From Labrys miyagiensis (GTDB lineage: Bacteria > Pseudomonadota > Alphaproteobacteria > Rhizobiales > Labraceae): a stretch of DNA of 64,000 nucleotides. This document shows positions 1 to 8,149 of the stretch, piece after piece. Each line of letters starts with the position of its first letter. The stretch's first letter is position 1. The notes beneath the pieces were generated by a model, which saw only the letters and a list, made by a program, of their open reading frames with translations, had not been told where the DNA came from and searched no databases. Made by a program: the position numbers and the translations under genes. The stretch lies in NCBI RefSeq assembly GCF_030160835.1, contig NZ_BSPC01000063.1, positions 166,394 through 230,393 of the forward strand. The letters are read 5' to 3'.

Positions 1-143
1 ATGAAGATCAGGATCATCACCGCGAAGACGACGAAGGTGCCCATTGCGGCGCGGTTCCTGGTGAGAAAACGGCGCAGCGCGCTTTCGGGCGGGCGGACGA
101 CGACGCGGGGCTGTTTGGGGCGGTCGTTGACGGACAGGCTCAT
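1..143 (-). CDS. Sugar ABC transporter permease, N-terminal fragment (runs off left edge)
   Basis: Only the first 47 codons are in the window; the gene continues leftward. The start ATG (143-141) overlaps the TGA stop of the upstream ATPase gene (142-140) as ATGA, so the two are translationally coupled. The peptide begins MSLSVNDRPKQP, has a basic cytoplasmic stretch (RRFLTRNRAA) and then enters a hydrophobic helix (MGTFVVFAVMILIF), as in RbsC/FrcC-type inner-membrane permeases. Its position after a binding protein and an ATPase is the main support. The family assignment is inferred from context because most of the protein is missing. Confidence 0.8.
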   Translation of the reverse strand, partial: MSLSVNDRPKQPRVVVRPPESALRRFLTRNRAAMGTFVVFAVMILIF

Positions 144-937
144 CGCGATGCTCCCGGCAGGGCGGCGGTCGGGTCGAAGGAGGCCGCGCCCTGCGGATGG
201 GCGGTATGTTCCATGAAATCGATCAGGGCCTGGGCCGAGCCGACCTCTTCCTTCGTGGCTTCGAGGGCGACACGGCCGCGGTCGATCACCACGAAGCGGT
301 CGGCGATATCGTAGACGTGGTGGATGTTGTGCCCGATGAAGAGGATGGAGCGCCCGCCCGCCTTCACCGTACGCACGAAGCGGAACACTTTCTCTGTTTC
401 CGTGAGCGAGAGGGCGGTGGTGGGCTCGTCCATGACGATGAGGTCGGCCTTGTTGTAGATCGCCCGGGCGAGGGCGACGCCCTGGCGTTCGCCGCCGGAC
501 AATTGCCCCACGATGGAATCGGGCGTGAACACCTTGGAGGTGAAGCCGATCTCGCGCATCAGGCGCTCGGCTTCGGCGTGTTCCTTGCCCGTATCGAGGA
601 AACCCAGGAAGCCGGTGATCTCGCGTCCCATGAAGATGTTGCGCACGATCGACTGTTGCACGCACAGGGCCCGGTCCTGGAAGACCGTTTCGATGCCGGC
701 ATCGCGCGAGCGGGCGGCGTTCCAGTTCTGAGCCGGCACGCCACGCACCAGGATCTCGCCGCTGGTCGGCCTGATGGCGCCCGCCAGCATCTTGATCAGG
801 GTCGATTTGCCGGCGCCGTTGTCGCCGAGCAGGCCTACGACCTCGCCCCGGTCGACATGCAGATTGACGCCGCCCACGGCAAAGACGCGGCCATAGGATT
901 TGGCGACATTCCTCAATTCGATGAGCCTTTCGCCCAT
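140..937 (-). CDS. Sugar ABC transporter ATP-binding protein
   Basis: Cytoplasmic ATPase of 265 residues that would power uptake through the adjacent permease. Walker A GDNGAGKS is at about residues 38-45, the signature LSGGE at 146-150 and Walker B LIVMDEP at 166-172. It has one nucleotide-binding domain, like FrcA, rather than the fused pair of RbsA. The start was set at the ATG at 937, which follows a strong AGGAGG, instead of a longer frame reaching back to 1117 into the binding-protein gene. It lies 65 nt after the binding-protein gene and overlaps the permease start by 4 nt. The substrate is not identifiable from sequence; the neighbours suggest a sugar or cyclitol. Confidence 0.93.
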   Translation of the reverse strand: MGERLIELRNVAKSYGRVFAVGGVNLHVDRGEVVGLLGDNGAGKSTLIKMLAGAIRPTSGEILVRGVPAQNWNAARSRDAGIETVFQDRALCVQQSIVRNIFMGREITGFLGFLDTGKEHAEAERLMREIGFTSKVFTPDSIVGQLSGGERQGVALARAIYNKADLIVMDEPTTALSLTETEKVFRFVRTVKAGGRSILFIGHNIHHVYDIADRFVVIDRGRVALEATKEEVGSAQALIDFMEHTAHPQGAASFDPTAALPGASR

Positions 938-1002
938 GCTGGCCTCCTGAGGAGAAGGGAAGGCGAGGGCGCTGGGAGGGGCGCCCTCGCAGTGAGCCTC
1001 GC

Positions 1003-2016
1003 TCAACGCAGCCCCTGGCTGGCGAGGTCGGCAACGTTCCTGTAGTTGTCGGGTGTCACGAAACCGTTGCCGGTATCGACGCTGACCGGCGACAGGCCAT
1101 AGACGATCTGCTCGCACAGGCTCAGGATCGGCATGTAGCCTTGCTGGAAGGGCTGCTGGTCGGCGGTGAGCTGCACCCAGCCATCCTTGAAGGCCTCGAC
1201 GATCTGCGGGCTGGTGTCGAAGCCGACATTGATCAGTTCACCCGCCTTCTTGCCGGCCGCCTGCATATAGGTCGCGGCATTGCCGAGCTGCTGGCCGCCC
1301 GGATAGACGATCGCCTTGGCGGCCGGGTTGGCCTGCACGGTGGCGGTGATCACGGGAATGGCGAGGTTGGGGTCCGTCGCCCATTCGGGCGGGGACGTGA
1401 GGCGCACCACCTTGACGCCGCCCTTCTCGAGCGCCTTGGCGGTGCCCTCCTCGCGGGCGCCGCGGTTGGAATCGTCGAAACCACCAAGCACGATGGCAAC
1501 GTCGCCAGCTTTCAGGCCGAAGCGGCGCAGGATCTCTTCGCCCAGGGCCCGGCCCTGCGGCTCCTGCTGGGCGCCGACATAGGCGCTGCCGAACTTGGCT
1601 TGGGCCGTCGGCACCGGCACGTTCTGATAGATCATCTTGATGCCGGCGGCCGCGGCGTCCTCGGCCAGTGGTAGGATGGCCGCATCGCCCGGATGGCCCA
1701 TCATGGCGATGCCGTCGGGCTTGGCCGCCACTGCCTCGCGCAATTGCTGGGTCATCTGTTCCTGCGACCAGCCGGAAAAGACATATTCGACCTGGGCGCC
1801 GGTGTCGTTGGCGGCCTGGCGCGCGCCATTATAGACGATGGTGCCGAAGGCATCGCCCTCCGCGCCGCCGACGAAGAAGCGGATATGGACGTTGCCGCAC
1901 CATTTGTCGCGCACGGCGTCAGCAGCCGAGGCGCCGGTGACGGCAGCCACACTGGAGAGTAGGCCGAGAAGCAGGCCGGCATTCCGCATGGCCTTCGAGA
2001 CAGTCAGTTTCTTCAT
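1003..2016 (-). CDS. Periplasmic sugar-binding protein of ABC transporter
   Basis: A 337-residue substrate-binding protein of the periplasmic binding protein 4 (RbsB-like) type. A Sec signal peptide is visible: basic MKKLTVSKAMR, a hydrophobic core (AGLLLGLLSSVAAV) and a likely cleavage after ASA near residue 31. The mature part has the repeated alpha/beta layout of the family, with segments such as DGIAMMGHPGD and AIVYPGGQQLGNA. It would capture substrate in the periplasm and deliver it to the permease encoded at the left edge. It is the third gene of a leftward operon that starts at 4009, and the 63-nt gap to the preceding gene may separate its expression somewhat. Confidence 0.92.
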   Translation of the reverse strand: MKKLTVSKAMRNAGLLLGLLSSVAAVTGASAADAVRDKWCGNVHIRFFVGGAEGDAFGTIVYNGARQAANDTGAQVEYVFSGWSQEQMTQQLREAVAAKPDGIAMMGHPGDAAILPLAEDAAAAGIKMIYQNVPVPTAQAKFGSAYVGAQQEPQGRALGEEILRRFGLKAGDVAIVLGGFDDSNRGAREEGTAKALEKGGVKVVRLTSPPEWATDPNLAIPVITATVQANPAAKAIVYPGGQQLGNAATYMQAAGKKAGELINVGFDTSPQIVEAFKDGWVQLTADQQPFQQGYMPILSLCEQIVYGLSPVSVDTGNGFVTPDNYRNVADLASQGLR

Positions 2017-2079
2017 GGTTTCTTCCCTCTGTTGATCGGGCTTTTCACCCTTTATTGATCGTTCAGTCCAGATATCCTA

Positions 2080-2979
2080 TCAGTTCGGATTGGCGATGAA
2101 ATCAGCACCACCACGCGCCTGCTTGAGGTGGTTGAGCGCGAAGACCTGGCCCGTCATCTCCAGTTCGTCGCGGTAGACGGGGTCGTGCCAGCCTTCGATG
2201 TCGATGGTGCCGGCATAGCCGGCCAGACGCAGCTCGCCGAGGATGCGCGTCCAGTCGCTGTCGCCGAAGCCGGGCGTGCGCATCTGTACGAAGGCATGCT
2301 TGCCGAACACGCCGTGCTCGCGGATCACGTCCCAGCGCACGGTGGCGTCCTTGCCATGGACATGGAAGATCTTCGGCGCCCATTTGCGGATCTGCGGCAG
2401 GGGATCGATGAGATAGACGAGCTGGTGGCAAGGCTCCCATTCCAGGCCGAGATTGTCGGCCGGCAGGGCGTCGAATATGAGCTCCCAGGCGTCGGGATTG
2501 TGGGCGATGTTCCAGTCTCCGCCCGCCCAGTTACCGTCCATGGCGCAGTTCTCGAAGGCGAGGCGCACGCCCTTGTCGTCGGCGCGGCGGCTGAGTTCGC
2601 CCCAGACCTGCCTGAAGCGCGGCAGGCTTTCCTCCAGCGGGCGGTTGCGGATGCGCCCGGTGAAGCCGGCGATCGTCTTGGCGCCGAACAGATGCGCATT
2701 GTCGATCAGCGCCTTCCAGCCCTCCAGCGTGGCGACATCGAGCTCCTGCTCTTCCAGGGGATTGCCGAACATGCCGAGCGTGTCGATCACCACATCCGCA
2801 TCGCCGATGGCGTCGCGCAACTCGCCGGCAAGGCGTGGCAGGTCCTTGTTCATCACCTGCCAGAAGAAGGGCTCGATGCTCTCGAAGCCATGCGGCAGGA
2901 TCCCGCGGACATAGCCGGCGGGATCCGGCGCATTGGCCTTGATCATGGTACCGACACGGATGCTTTTCAGGGCGGACAT
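2080..2979 (-). CDS. Sugar phosphate isomerase/epimerase family (TIM barrel)
   Basis: A 299-residue protein of the xylose isomerase-like TIM-barrel family (AP endonuclease 2 fold; IolE/IolH and related enzymes). Supporting segments include the C-terminal-half pattern IDIEGWHDPVYRDEL and acidic and histidine residues on predicted strands (FENCAMD, LEWEPCHQL, FHVHGKD) that normally bind a divalent metal. It lies 7 nt downstream of the oxidoreductase gene, so they are co-transcribed. An isomerase paired with a Gfo/Idh/MocA dehydrogenase and a sugar transporter is typical of pathways that oxidise and rearrange an imported sugar or inositol. The exact substrate is unknown. Confidence 0.85.
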   Translation of the reverse strand: MSALKSIRVGTMIKANAPDPAGYVRGILPHGFESIEPFFWQVMNKDLPRLAGELRDAIGDADVVIDTLGMFGNPLEEQELDVATLEGWKALIDNAHLFGAKTIAGFTGRIRNRPLEESLPRFRQVWGELSRRADDKGVRLAFENCAMDGNWAGGDWNIAHNPDAWELIFDALPADNLGLEWEPCHQLVYLIDPLPQIRKWAPKIFHVHGKDATVRWDVIREHGVFGKHAFVQMRTPGFGDSDWTRILGELRLAGYAGTIDIEGWHDPVYRDELEMTGQVFALNHLKQARGGADFIANPN

Positions 2980-2986
2980 GGCTTTC

Positions 2987-4009
2987 TCAGATCACGAGTT
3001 CGATGGTGCGGCCCCGGCCGGCGCTTTCGATGGCGCCGAAAACCATGGCGAGGCTGCGGATGTTTTCGTGCCCCACCGTCTCCGGTTCCGAACCGGAGCG
3101 GATGGCGGCAATGAAATCGGTGAGGACGCCCTGGTGCCCGCCGACCTTGTCCCCGGGTTCGGAAGCAGGCACGGCAACCGAGGTAAGGGGCGCCAGCAGC
3201 TCGGTGCGCTCGCCCGGTACTTCGGCGCGGATATCGTCATGTCCGTCCCAGGCGAGCGAGCCCTTTGTCCCGACGATGCGCCAGGCGCCTTCCCAACTGG
3301 TGCGGATGCCCTCCGCCGCCCAGCTGCCGCGATAGGTGAAGAGGGCGCCGTTCGGCAGATCGAAGCAGGCGAGGGCGGAGGAGCCCTGCCGGAACCATGA
3401 GGATTTCGGGTCCCACTCGCGGCAATGGACCTTCGTCGGTGACAGGCCCGTCATGCAGCGCATGGCATCGAAGGTGTGGATGGCCATGTCGAGCAGCAGC
3501 ACATGGTCCATCTCCTCGCGAAAGCCGCCGAAATGCGGCGCGACGAAGAAGTCGGCATGCACGCTGGTGATATCGCCGATGGCGCCGGAGGCGACGAGCC
3601 TGGCGATGCGGCGGATGGCGGAGAGATAGCGCCGGTTCTGCACCACGGCATGGATGCGGCCGGCCGTGGCGGCGCGTTTCACCAGGTCATGCGCCTCCTC
3701 CATCGAATTGGCCATCGGTTTTTCGCTCAGCACATGGCAGCCGGCGGCCAGCGCTTCAGCCACGACCTTGTGGCGGGCGGATGGCACGACCACGTCGAAC
3801 AGGACGTCGGGCTGCGTCGTCACCAGCAAGGAAGAGAGGTCGGCGGCCGTGACGGCGTGGGAGAGCTCGAATTCGGCGGCGCGCCCCTTTGCTCGTTCTT
3901 GGTCGAGATCGGCAAGGCCCACAATGTCGAGGCCCTCGATGCCGGCGGCGGCCTGCAGCCAGGCGCGGCTCATGGCACCGCATCCGATGAGGACAGCCCT
4001 CAAGCGCAT
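2987..4009 (-). CDS. Gfo/Idh/MocA family NAD(P)-dependent oxidoreductase
   Basis: A 340-residue dehydrogenase. The N-terminal Rossmann motif VLIGCGAMSRAW (about residues 6-17) binds NAD(P); the family lysine motif appears as SEKPMA near residue 95, and a C-terminal alpha/beta substrate domain follows. The start was set at the ATG at 4009, preceded by GGGAGG; a longer frame begins inside the operator. It is the first gene of the leftward sugar operon and lies 47 nt beyond the LacI-type operator at 4056-4075, so the divergent regulator probably represses it. The likely role is oxidation of the imported sugar or its derivative. Confidence 0.88.
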   Translation of the reverse strand: MRLRAVLIGCGAMSRAWLQAAAGIEGLDIVGLADLDQERAKGRAAEFELSHAVTAADLSSLLVTTQPDVLFDVVVPSARHKVVAEALAAGCHVLSEKPMANSMEEAHDLVKRAATAGRIHAVVQNRRYLSAIRRIARLVASGAIGDITSVHADFFVAPHFGGFREEMDHVLLLDMAIHTFDAMRCMTGLSPTKVHCREWDPKSSWFRQGSSALACFDLPNGALFTYRGSWAAEGIRTSWEGAWRIVGTKGSLAWDGHDDIRAEVPGERTELLAPLTSVAVPASEPGDKVGGHQGVLTDFIAAIRSGSEPETVGHENIRSLAMVFGAIESAGRGRTIELVI

Positions 4010-4055
4010 CGCAAGCCTCCCTTGCCAGCGGTCAGCGGGTCTTTGCCCACTTGAT

Positions 4056-4075
4056 TTCCGTAAACGTTTACGGAA
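4056..4075. promoter_or_regulatory. LacI-family operator (perfect 20-bp palindrome)
   Basis: TTCCGTAAACGTTTACGGAA is a perfect inverted repeat with a central CG, the usual form of LacI/GalR operators (core AAACGTTT). It lies between the divergent oxidoreductase gene (start 4009) and the LacI-type regulator (start 4181), where it could control both directions. Sequence identity is seen directly; binding by the adjacent regulator is inferred. Confidence 0.85.
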
Positions 4076-4180
4076 GTTATTGTGGCGGGAAAATCCTGTC
4101 AAGAGTTGTTTGAGTTACGCTCATCATGCAATGACAAGGGGGCGGGACCGAGTGGCCCGCGGCACGCAGGGGGAAGGGCT

Positions 4181-5227
4181 TTGATCGGCATACGCGAGCT
4201 CGCTCGTCATCTCGACATCTCGATCGGCACGGTGTCGCGCGCCCTCAACGGCAAGGCTGACGTCAACCCTGAGACGCGCAAGCGTGTGCTGGAGGCGGCG
4301 AGCACACTCGGCTATGCGCCGAACCAGTCCGGCAGGAGCCTGCGCAGGGGCATGACGGGCCTGGTGGGCGTGATCGTGCCGAGCGACCCGGAACAGACCC
4401 TGGTCGATTCGGTTTTCGCCGCCGTGCTCAACGGCCTGCGCCGATTTCTTTCGGGGCGGGGGCTCGATCTTGCCATTTTCCTCTATGTCGAGGCTGAGGA
4501 GGATGCCTTTTCCGTGCTGCAGCGGATTGCCGGCCGGCGGCTGGTCGACGCGCTGATCATCTCGCAGACACAGCGTAGCGACCCGCGTATCGGCTATCTC
4601 CTCGGCAGGTCGCTGCCCTTCGTTGCCTTCGGCCGCTGCGAGCTGGAAGAGGATCACGCCTTTGTCGACATGGATTTCGACGCAGCTGTGGGGGGAGCGG
4701 TCGAGCGCCTCGCTGCCCTCGGTCATCGGCGCATGGCGGCCCTCGTGCCGGCGGGCGAGCTCAATTACAGCCACCTCATCACCGAACAGTTCCAGGCCAC
4801 CCTGGCCCGGCTTGGACTGCCGCACAAGGCCGGCGCGGTCCATCGCTGCAGCCGGGGCAAGGGCGGCGGCTATGAGGCGGCAGACGCGCTGCTGGCGGAA
4901 CAGGATATACCGACAGCCGTCATCACCGCCGACCGCAAGCTCGCCATCGGCCTCTACAAGCGCCTGAACGAGGCCGGGCTGGCGCCGGGGCGGGACATGT
5001 CGGTGATCTGCGTCAATTGCGACGCCCAGGCCCAGTTCCTCTCGCCGGTGCTGTCCTCCTACCAGGCCGACCTGCCGATGCTCGGCCAGGAGCTCGGCAG
5101 GGCCTTGCAGGCAGCGTTAACCGCGGAGAAGACGGGGCTGCCGGCCGCGGAGTTCCCGCAGATCCTGATGCCGATGCGCTATGTGGAAGGGGGAAGCACT
5201 TCGGAGAGATCGGGAGCTCGCACCTGA
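4181..5227 (+). CDS. LacI-family transcriptional regulator
   Basis: A 348-residue regulator. The N-terminal helix-turn-helix is clear (IRELARHLDISIGTVSRALN, followed by KADVNPETRKRVLEAA and LGYAPNQSGRSL). The rest is a periplasmic-binding-like effector domain with segments such as GLVGVIVPSDPEQTLVD and PTAVITADRKLAIGLYK. The start was taken as TTG at 4181 because it is preceded by AGGGGGAAGG and gives the usual LacI N-terminus (M/L-IGIRELA); upstream codons in frame would add 33 unlike residues. It is divergent from the sugar operon and shares the 4056-4075 operator with it, so it probably represses that operon and itself until inducer binds. Confidence 0.93.
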   Translation: MIGIRELARHLDISIGTVSRALNGKADVNPETRKRVLEAASTLGYAPNQSGRSLRRGMTGLVGVIVPSDPEQTLVDSVFAAVLNGLRRFLSGRGLDLAIFLYVEAEEDAFSVLQRIAGRRLVDALIISQTQRSDPRIGYLLGRSLPFVAFGRCELEEDHAFVDMDFDAAVGGAVERLAALGHRRMAALVPAGELNYSHLITEQFQATLARLGLPHKAGAVHRCSRGKGGGYEAADALLAEQDIPTAVITADRKLAIGLYKRLNEAGLAPGRDMSVICVNCDAQAQFLSPVLSSYQADLPMLGQELGRALQAALTAEKTGLPAAEFPQILMPMRYVEGGSTSERSGART

Positions 5228-5264
5228 TATTGGGGGGCTGGCTCGATGGTCCGGCGCCAGGTTC

Positions 5265-6635
5265 TCAATACGCCTTCTCGTCGAAGATCGGGTCGATCCT
5301 GCCGCCCCATTCGCCCTGGAAGCGGGCCAGCATGGCTTCGGCGGAAGTCACGCCGCTCTCCACTATCTCGTCGAGGCCGTCGAGGAAATGGTCCTCGGTG
5401 CGGCCTTCCCAATCCTCGATATTGCGCGCTTTCAGCCCCTTGCGGGCGATGGCCAGCGTGCGCAGCGCGATGTCGCGCACGGTCTCGTTGCGGAACGGCG
5501 TCTTCAGGGACTGGCGGCTGACGCTGTCGCGCAGGGCCTGGCGCTCGGCCTCGTTCCAGTCCTTGACGAGGTCCCAGGCCGCTTCCAGCGCGTCGGTGTC
5601 GTAGAGCAGGCCCACCCAATAGGCCGAGAGGCCGGCGAGCTTGGAGGTGGGGCCGGCATCGGCGCCGCGCATTTCGAGATAGCGCTTGAGGCGCACTTCC
5701 GGAAAGAGCGTGCCGAGATGGTTGGCCCAGTCCGAGATAGTGGCATATTCGCCCGGCAGTTGCGGCAGCTTGCCGGTGAGGAGGTCACGGAACGAGCCGC
5801 CGGCAACGTCGTGATAAGTGTCGCCACGCTTGACGAAATAGAGCGGCACGTCGAGCGCCCAGTCGACATAGCGCTCGAAACCCATGCCATCCTCGAAGGC
5901 GAAGGGCAGCATGCCGGTGCGGTCGAGATCGGTATGGCGCCACACCTCGGAGCGCATGGAGAGAAAGCCGTTGGGCTTGCCATGCATGAAGGGCGAATTG
6001 GCGAAGATGGCGGTGGCGATCGGCTGCAGCGCCAGCGAAACGCGCAACTTCTTCACCATGTCGGCTTCGGAGGAGAAATCGAGATTCACCTGCACGGTAG
6101 AGGTGCGGTACATCATGTCGAGACCCATGACGCCGACCTTCGGCATGTAGTTCGTCATGATCTCGTAGCGGCGCTTGGGCATGCGCGGCGTCTGCTCGCG
6201 CGTCCACACTGGCGACATGCCCAGGCCCAGGAAACGGATGCCGAGCGGCCCGCCGATCTCGCGCACCTGTGCGAGATGGGCGTGGATCTCGGTGCAGGTC
6301 TGGTGGATCGAGTGCAGGGGCGCGCCCGACAATTCGAACTGGCCACCCGGCTCCAGCGAAATTGCGCCGCCGCCGGTGACGTCGAGCATGCCGATGATGT
6401 TCTCGCCTTCCATGATCGGTTCCCAGCCGAGCATGGCCTGCATGCCCTCGAGCAAGGCGCGGATGCCGCTCGGGCCTTCATAAGGCACGGGCTGGTGGCT
6501 GCCAGCGCGGAAGGGGAACTTCTCGTGCTCGGTGCCGATCTTGAATTGGGACTGTGGCTTGTTGCCCTTTTCGATCCAGGCGACCAATTCGTCGCGCGAG
6601 GCAATAGGGGTTGAATCGATAACGTCGCGGGCCAT
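5265..6635 (-). CDS. gshA: Glutamate-cysteine ligase (glutathione synthesis)
   Basis: A 456-residue enzyme that joins L-glutamate and L-cysteine using ATP, the first step of glutathione synthesis in the cytoplasm. It belongs to the plant/alphaproteobacterial class. Recognisable segments are FKIGTEHEKFPF near the N-terminus, GGGAISLEPGGQFELSGAP, RYEIMTNYMPKVG and the C-terminal DGLDEIVESGVTSAEAML. The start was set at the ATG at 6635 (MARDVIDSTP), with AAGG upstream; a longer frame adds 27 atypical residues. It converges with the LacI gene, ending 38 nt from it. It is an essentially full-length, ordinary housekeeping gene. Confidence 0.95.
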   Translation of the reverse strand: MARDVIDSTPIASRDELVAWIEKGNKPQSQFKIGTEHEKFPFRAGSHQPVPYEGPSGIRALLEGMQAMLGWEPIMEGENIIGMLDVTGGGAISLEPGGQFELSGAPLHSIHQTCTEIHAHLAQVREIGGPLGIRFLGLGMSPVWTREQTPRMPKRRYEIMTNYMPKVGVMGLDMMYRTSTVQVNLDFSSEADMVKKLRVSLALQPIATAIFANSPFMHGKPNGFLSMRSEVWRHTDLDRTGMLPFAFEDGMGFERYVDWALDVPLYFVKRGDTYHDVAGGSFRDLLTGKLPQLPGEYATISDWANHLGTLFPEVRLKRYLEMRGADAGPTSKLAGLSAYWVGLLYDTDALEAAWDLVKDWNEAERQALRDSVSRQSLKTPFRNETVRDIALRTLAIARKGLKARNIEDWEGRTEDHFLDGLDEIVESGVTSAEAMLARFQGEWGGRIDPIFDEKAY

Positions 6636-6777
6636 GAGGGAAACCTTGCAAAACGGCGCGGACCATAGACACAGCCATGCGACATGACAATTGCGGCCAT
6701 CCCCGCGACACGTCAAAAAGACGACAAACCCGATTCAGACCGTCGATTTTTGGATCGGTGAAGCATCGAGGCGATTT

Positions 6778-7521
6778 TCACACGGCCCGCCAGTCGCCAT
6801 GGGCGGCCTGAATGAGCGCCAGGGCCGCCACGGCGGCGGTGTCGGCGCGCAGGATGCGCGGGCCGAGCGAGAGGCGGGTATGGGAGGGAACGCGGGCGAT
6901 CGCCTGCCGCTCGGCATCCTCGAAGCCGCCTTCCGGGCCGATGAGGACGGCGACAGGTCCCTTCGGCATGGCGGCGAGCGTGGCGAGCGGATCGGCGAGG
7001 GCGGCGCTTTCGTCGCAGAAGACGAGATGCACCGCTGGATCCCAGTTCTCGATCGCGCGCAGCAGGTTCTGCTCGGGCGCGACCTCGGGCACCGAGATCA
7101 CGCCGCATTGTTCGGCGGCCTCGATAGCGTTGGCCTGCATGCGTTCGAGATTGACACGCGAGACCTGCGTGCGGCGGGTGATCACGGGCTCGATGGTGCC
7201 GACGCCCATCTCCACCGCTTTCTGGACCATATAGTCGAGCCGGGCATGCTTGAGCGGGGCGAACAGCCAGCGCAGGCCGGGGCGCGGTGTTTGCGGTCTT
7301 GTCTGTGCCTCCGCCACCAGGCTGACGCGCTTGCCCTCAATGGCGATGGTCGCCGCGAATTCGCCCTCGCGGCCGTTGAACACCAGGATGCGCTCGCCCG
7401 CCTTCAGGCGCAGCACATTGGACAGATAATTCTGCTGGGTCTTGTCGAGCGCGATCGCCTGGCCCTCGCCGAGAGGGGAATCGACGAAGAGCCGGACCGA
7501 AAGAAAATCATAGGCCGCCAT
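6778..7521 (-). CDS. rsmE: 16S rRNA (uracil1498-N3)-methyltransferase
   Basis: A 247-residue SPOUT-class methyltransferase expected to methylate U1498 of 16S rRNA with S-adenosylmethionine. The family knot motifs are present: RRTQVSRVNLERM, then EAAEQCGVISVPEV, VAVLIGPEGGFEDAER and the C-terminal LSLGPRILRADTAAVAAL. The N-terminal PUA-like part includes LSNVLRLKAGERILVFNGR. Length agrees with the family. It lies upstream of gshA on the same strand, with a 142-nt gap, which matches a gene order common in Rhizobiales. Functional assignment is by family similarity. Confidence 0.95.
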   Translation of the reverse strand: MAAYDFLSVRLFVDSPLGEGQAIALDKTQQNYLSNVLRLKAGERILVFNGREGEFAATIAIEGKRVSLVAEAQTRPQTPRPGLRWLFAPLKHARLDYMVQKAVEMGVGTIEPVITRRTQVSRVNLERMQANAIEAAEQCGVISVPEVAPEQNLLRAIENWDPAVHLVFCDESAALADPLATLAAMPKGPVAVLIGPEGGFEDAERQAIARVPSHTRLSLGPRILRADTAAVAALALIQAAHGDWRAV

Positions 7522-7641
7522 ATCAAGGGATCCACGTTACGCGGAATTCAGGGTGCAATCGTGCCTTCAAGCCGCCCTGAACTTGCGAGATCAATAGTTC
7601 CTCTGTATCGAGAGTTCACCTTCAATCTCGCGGATGTCCTC

Positions 7642-8136
7642 ATGTTGCGTCTTGTTTCGGTCTCCCTCTTCGCCGGCGCCATGCTGGCGGCGACACCCGT
7701 TGCAGCTCAGGAGCAGCCGGCCCAGCAGCCGCCGCCCGAGGCGCAGAGCGCTCCGATCGGCAATCAGTTCTGCAGCAAAGATCTGTCGCCGCTGATCTCA
7801 CAGCGCGAGGAAATAGCCAAGGTATTGCAGGGGATCAACAAGCGTCCTAAGCCCAAGACCTTCGAACAGTTGAAGCGGAACTTCAACGACTTCTGCGGCA
7901 GCCTGGGCTCTTATATCGCCAATGATCAGAAGATGTTGGACTACATGTCCAAGAACAAGGACTTCTGTGCGATCACCGACCAGAACATCCAGCAGATCAC
8001 TACGGATATGAAGCAGACCCAGTCGACACGCACGCGCATCTGCTCGCATCCGCCGCGCCAGCAGGTCGCGCCTGCGCCCAAGGGCCCTGGTGGCCAGGCC
8101 GTGCCGAAGCCGCCGGTCAATCTGCAACTGCAATAG
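7642..8136 (+). CDS. Small secreted protein of unknown function
   Basis: A 164-residue protein not matched to a named family. The start ATG at 7642 gives a clear signal peptide (MLRLVSVSLFAGAMLAATPVAAQ, cleaved near AQ at 22-23). The mature part has a Pro/Gln-rich lead-in, then a helical central region with four cysteines in similar settings (NQFCSKD, DFCGSL, DFCAIT, RICSHP) that could form two disulfides in the periplasm. It ends in a Pro/Gly-rich tail (APKGPGGQAVPKPPV). It is 13 nt upstream of ubiA and probably shares its transcript. No function is proposed. Confidence 0.75.
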   Translation: MLRLVSVSLFAGAMLAATPVAAQEQPAQQPPPEAQSAPIGNQFCSKDLSPLISQREEIAKVLQGINKRPKPKTFEQLKRNFNDFCGSLGSYIANDQKMLDYMSKNKDFCAITDQNIQQITTDMKQTQSTRTRICSHPPRQQVAPAPKGPGGQAVPKPPVNLQLQ

Positions 8137-8149
8137 CGGGGCGGGCGTG

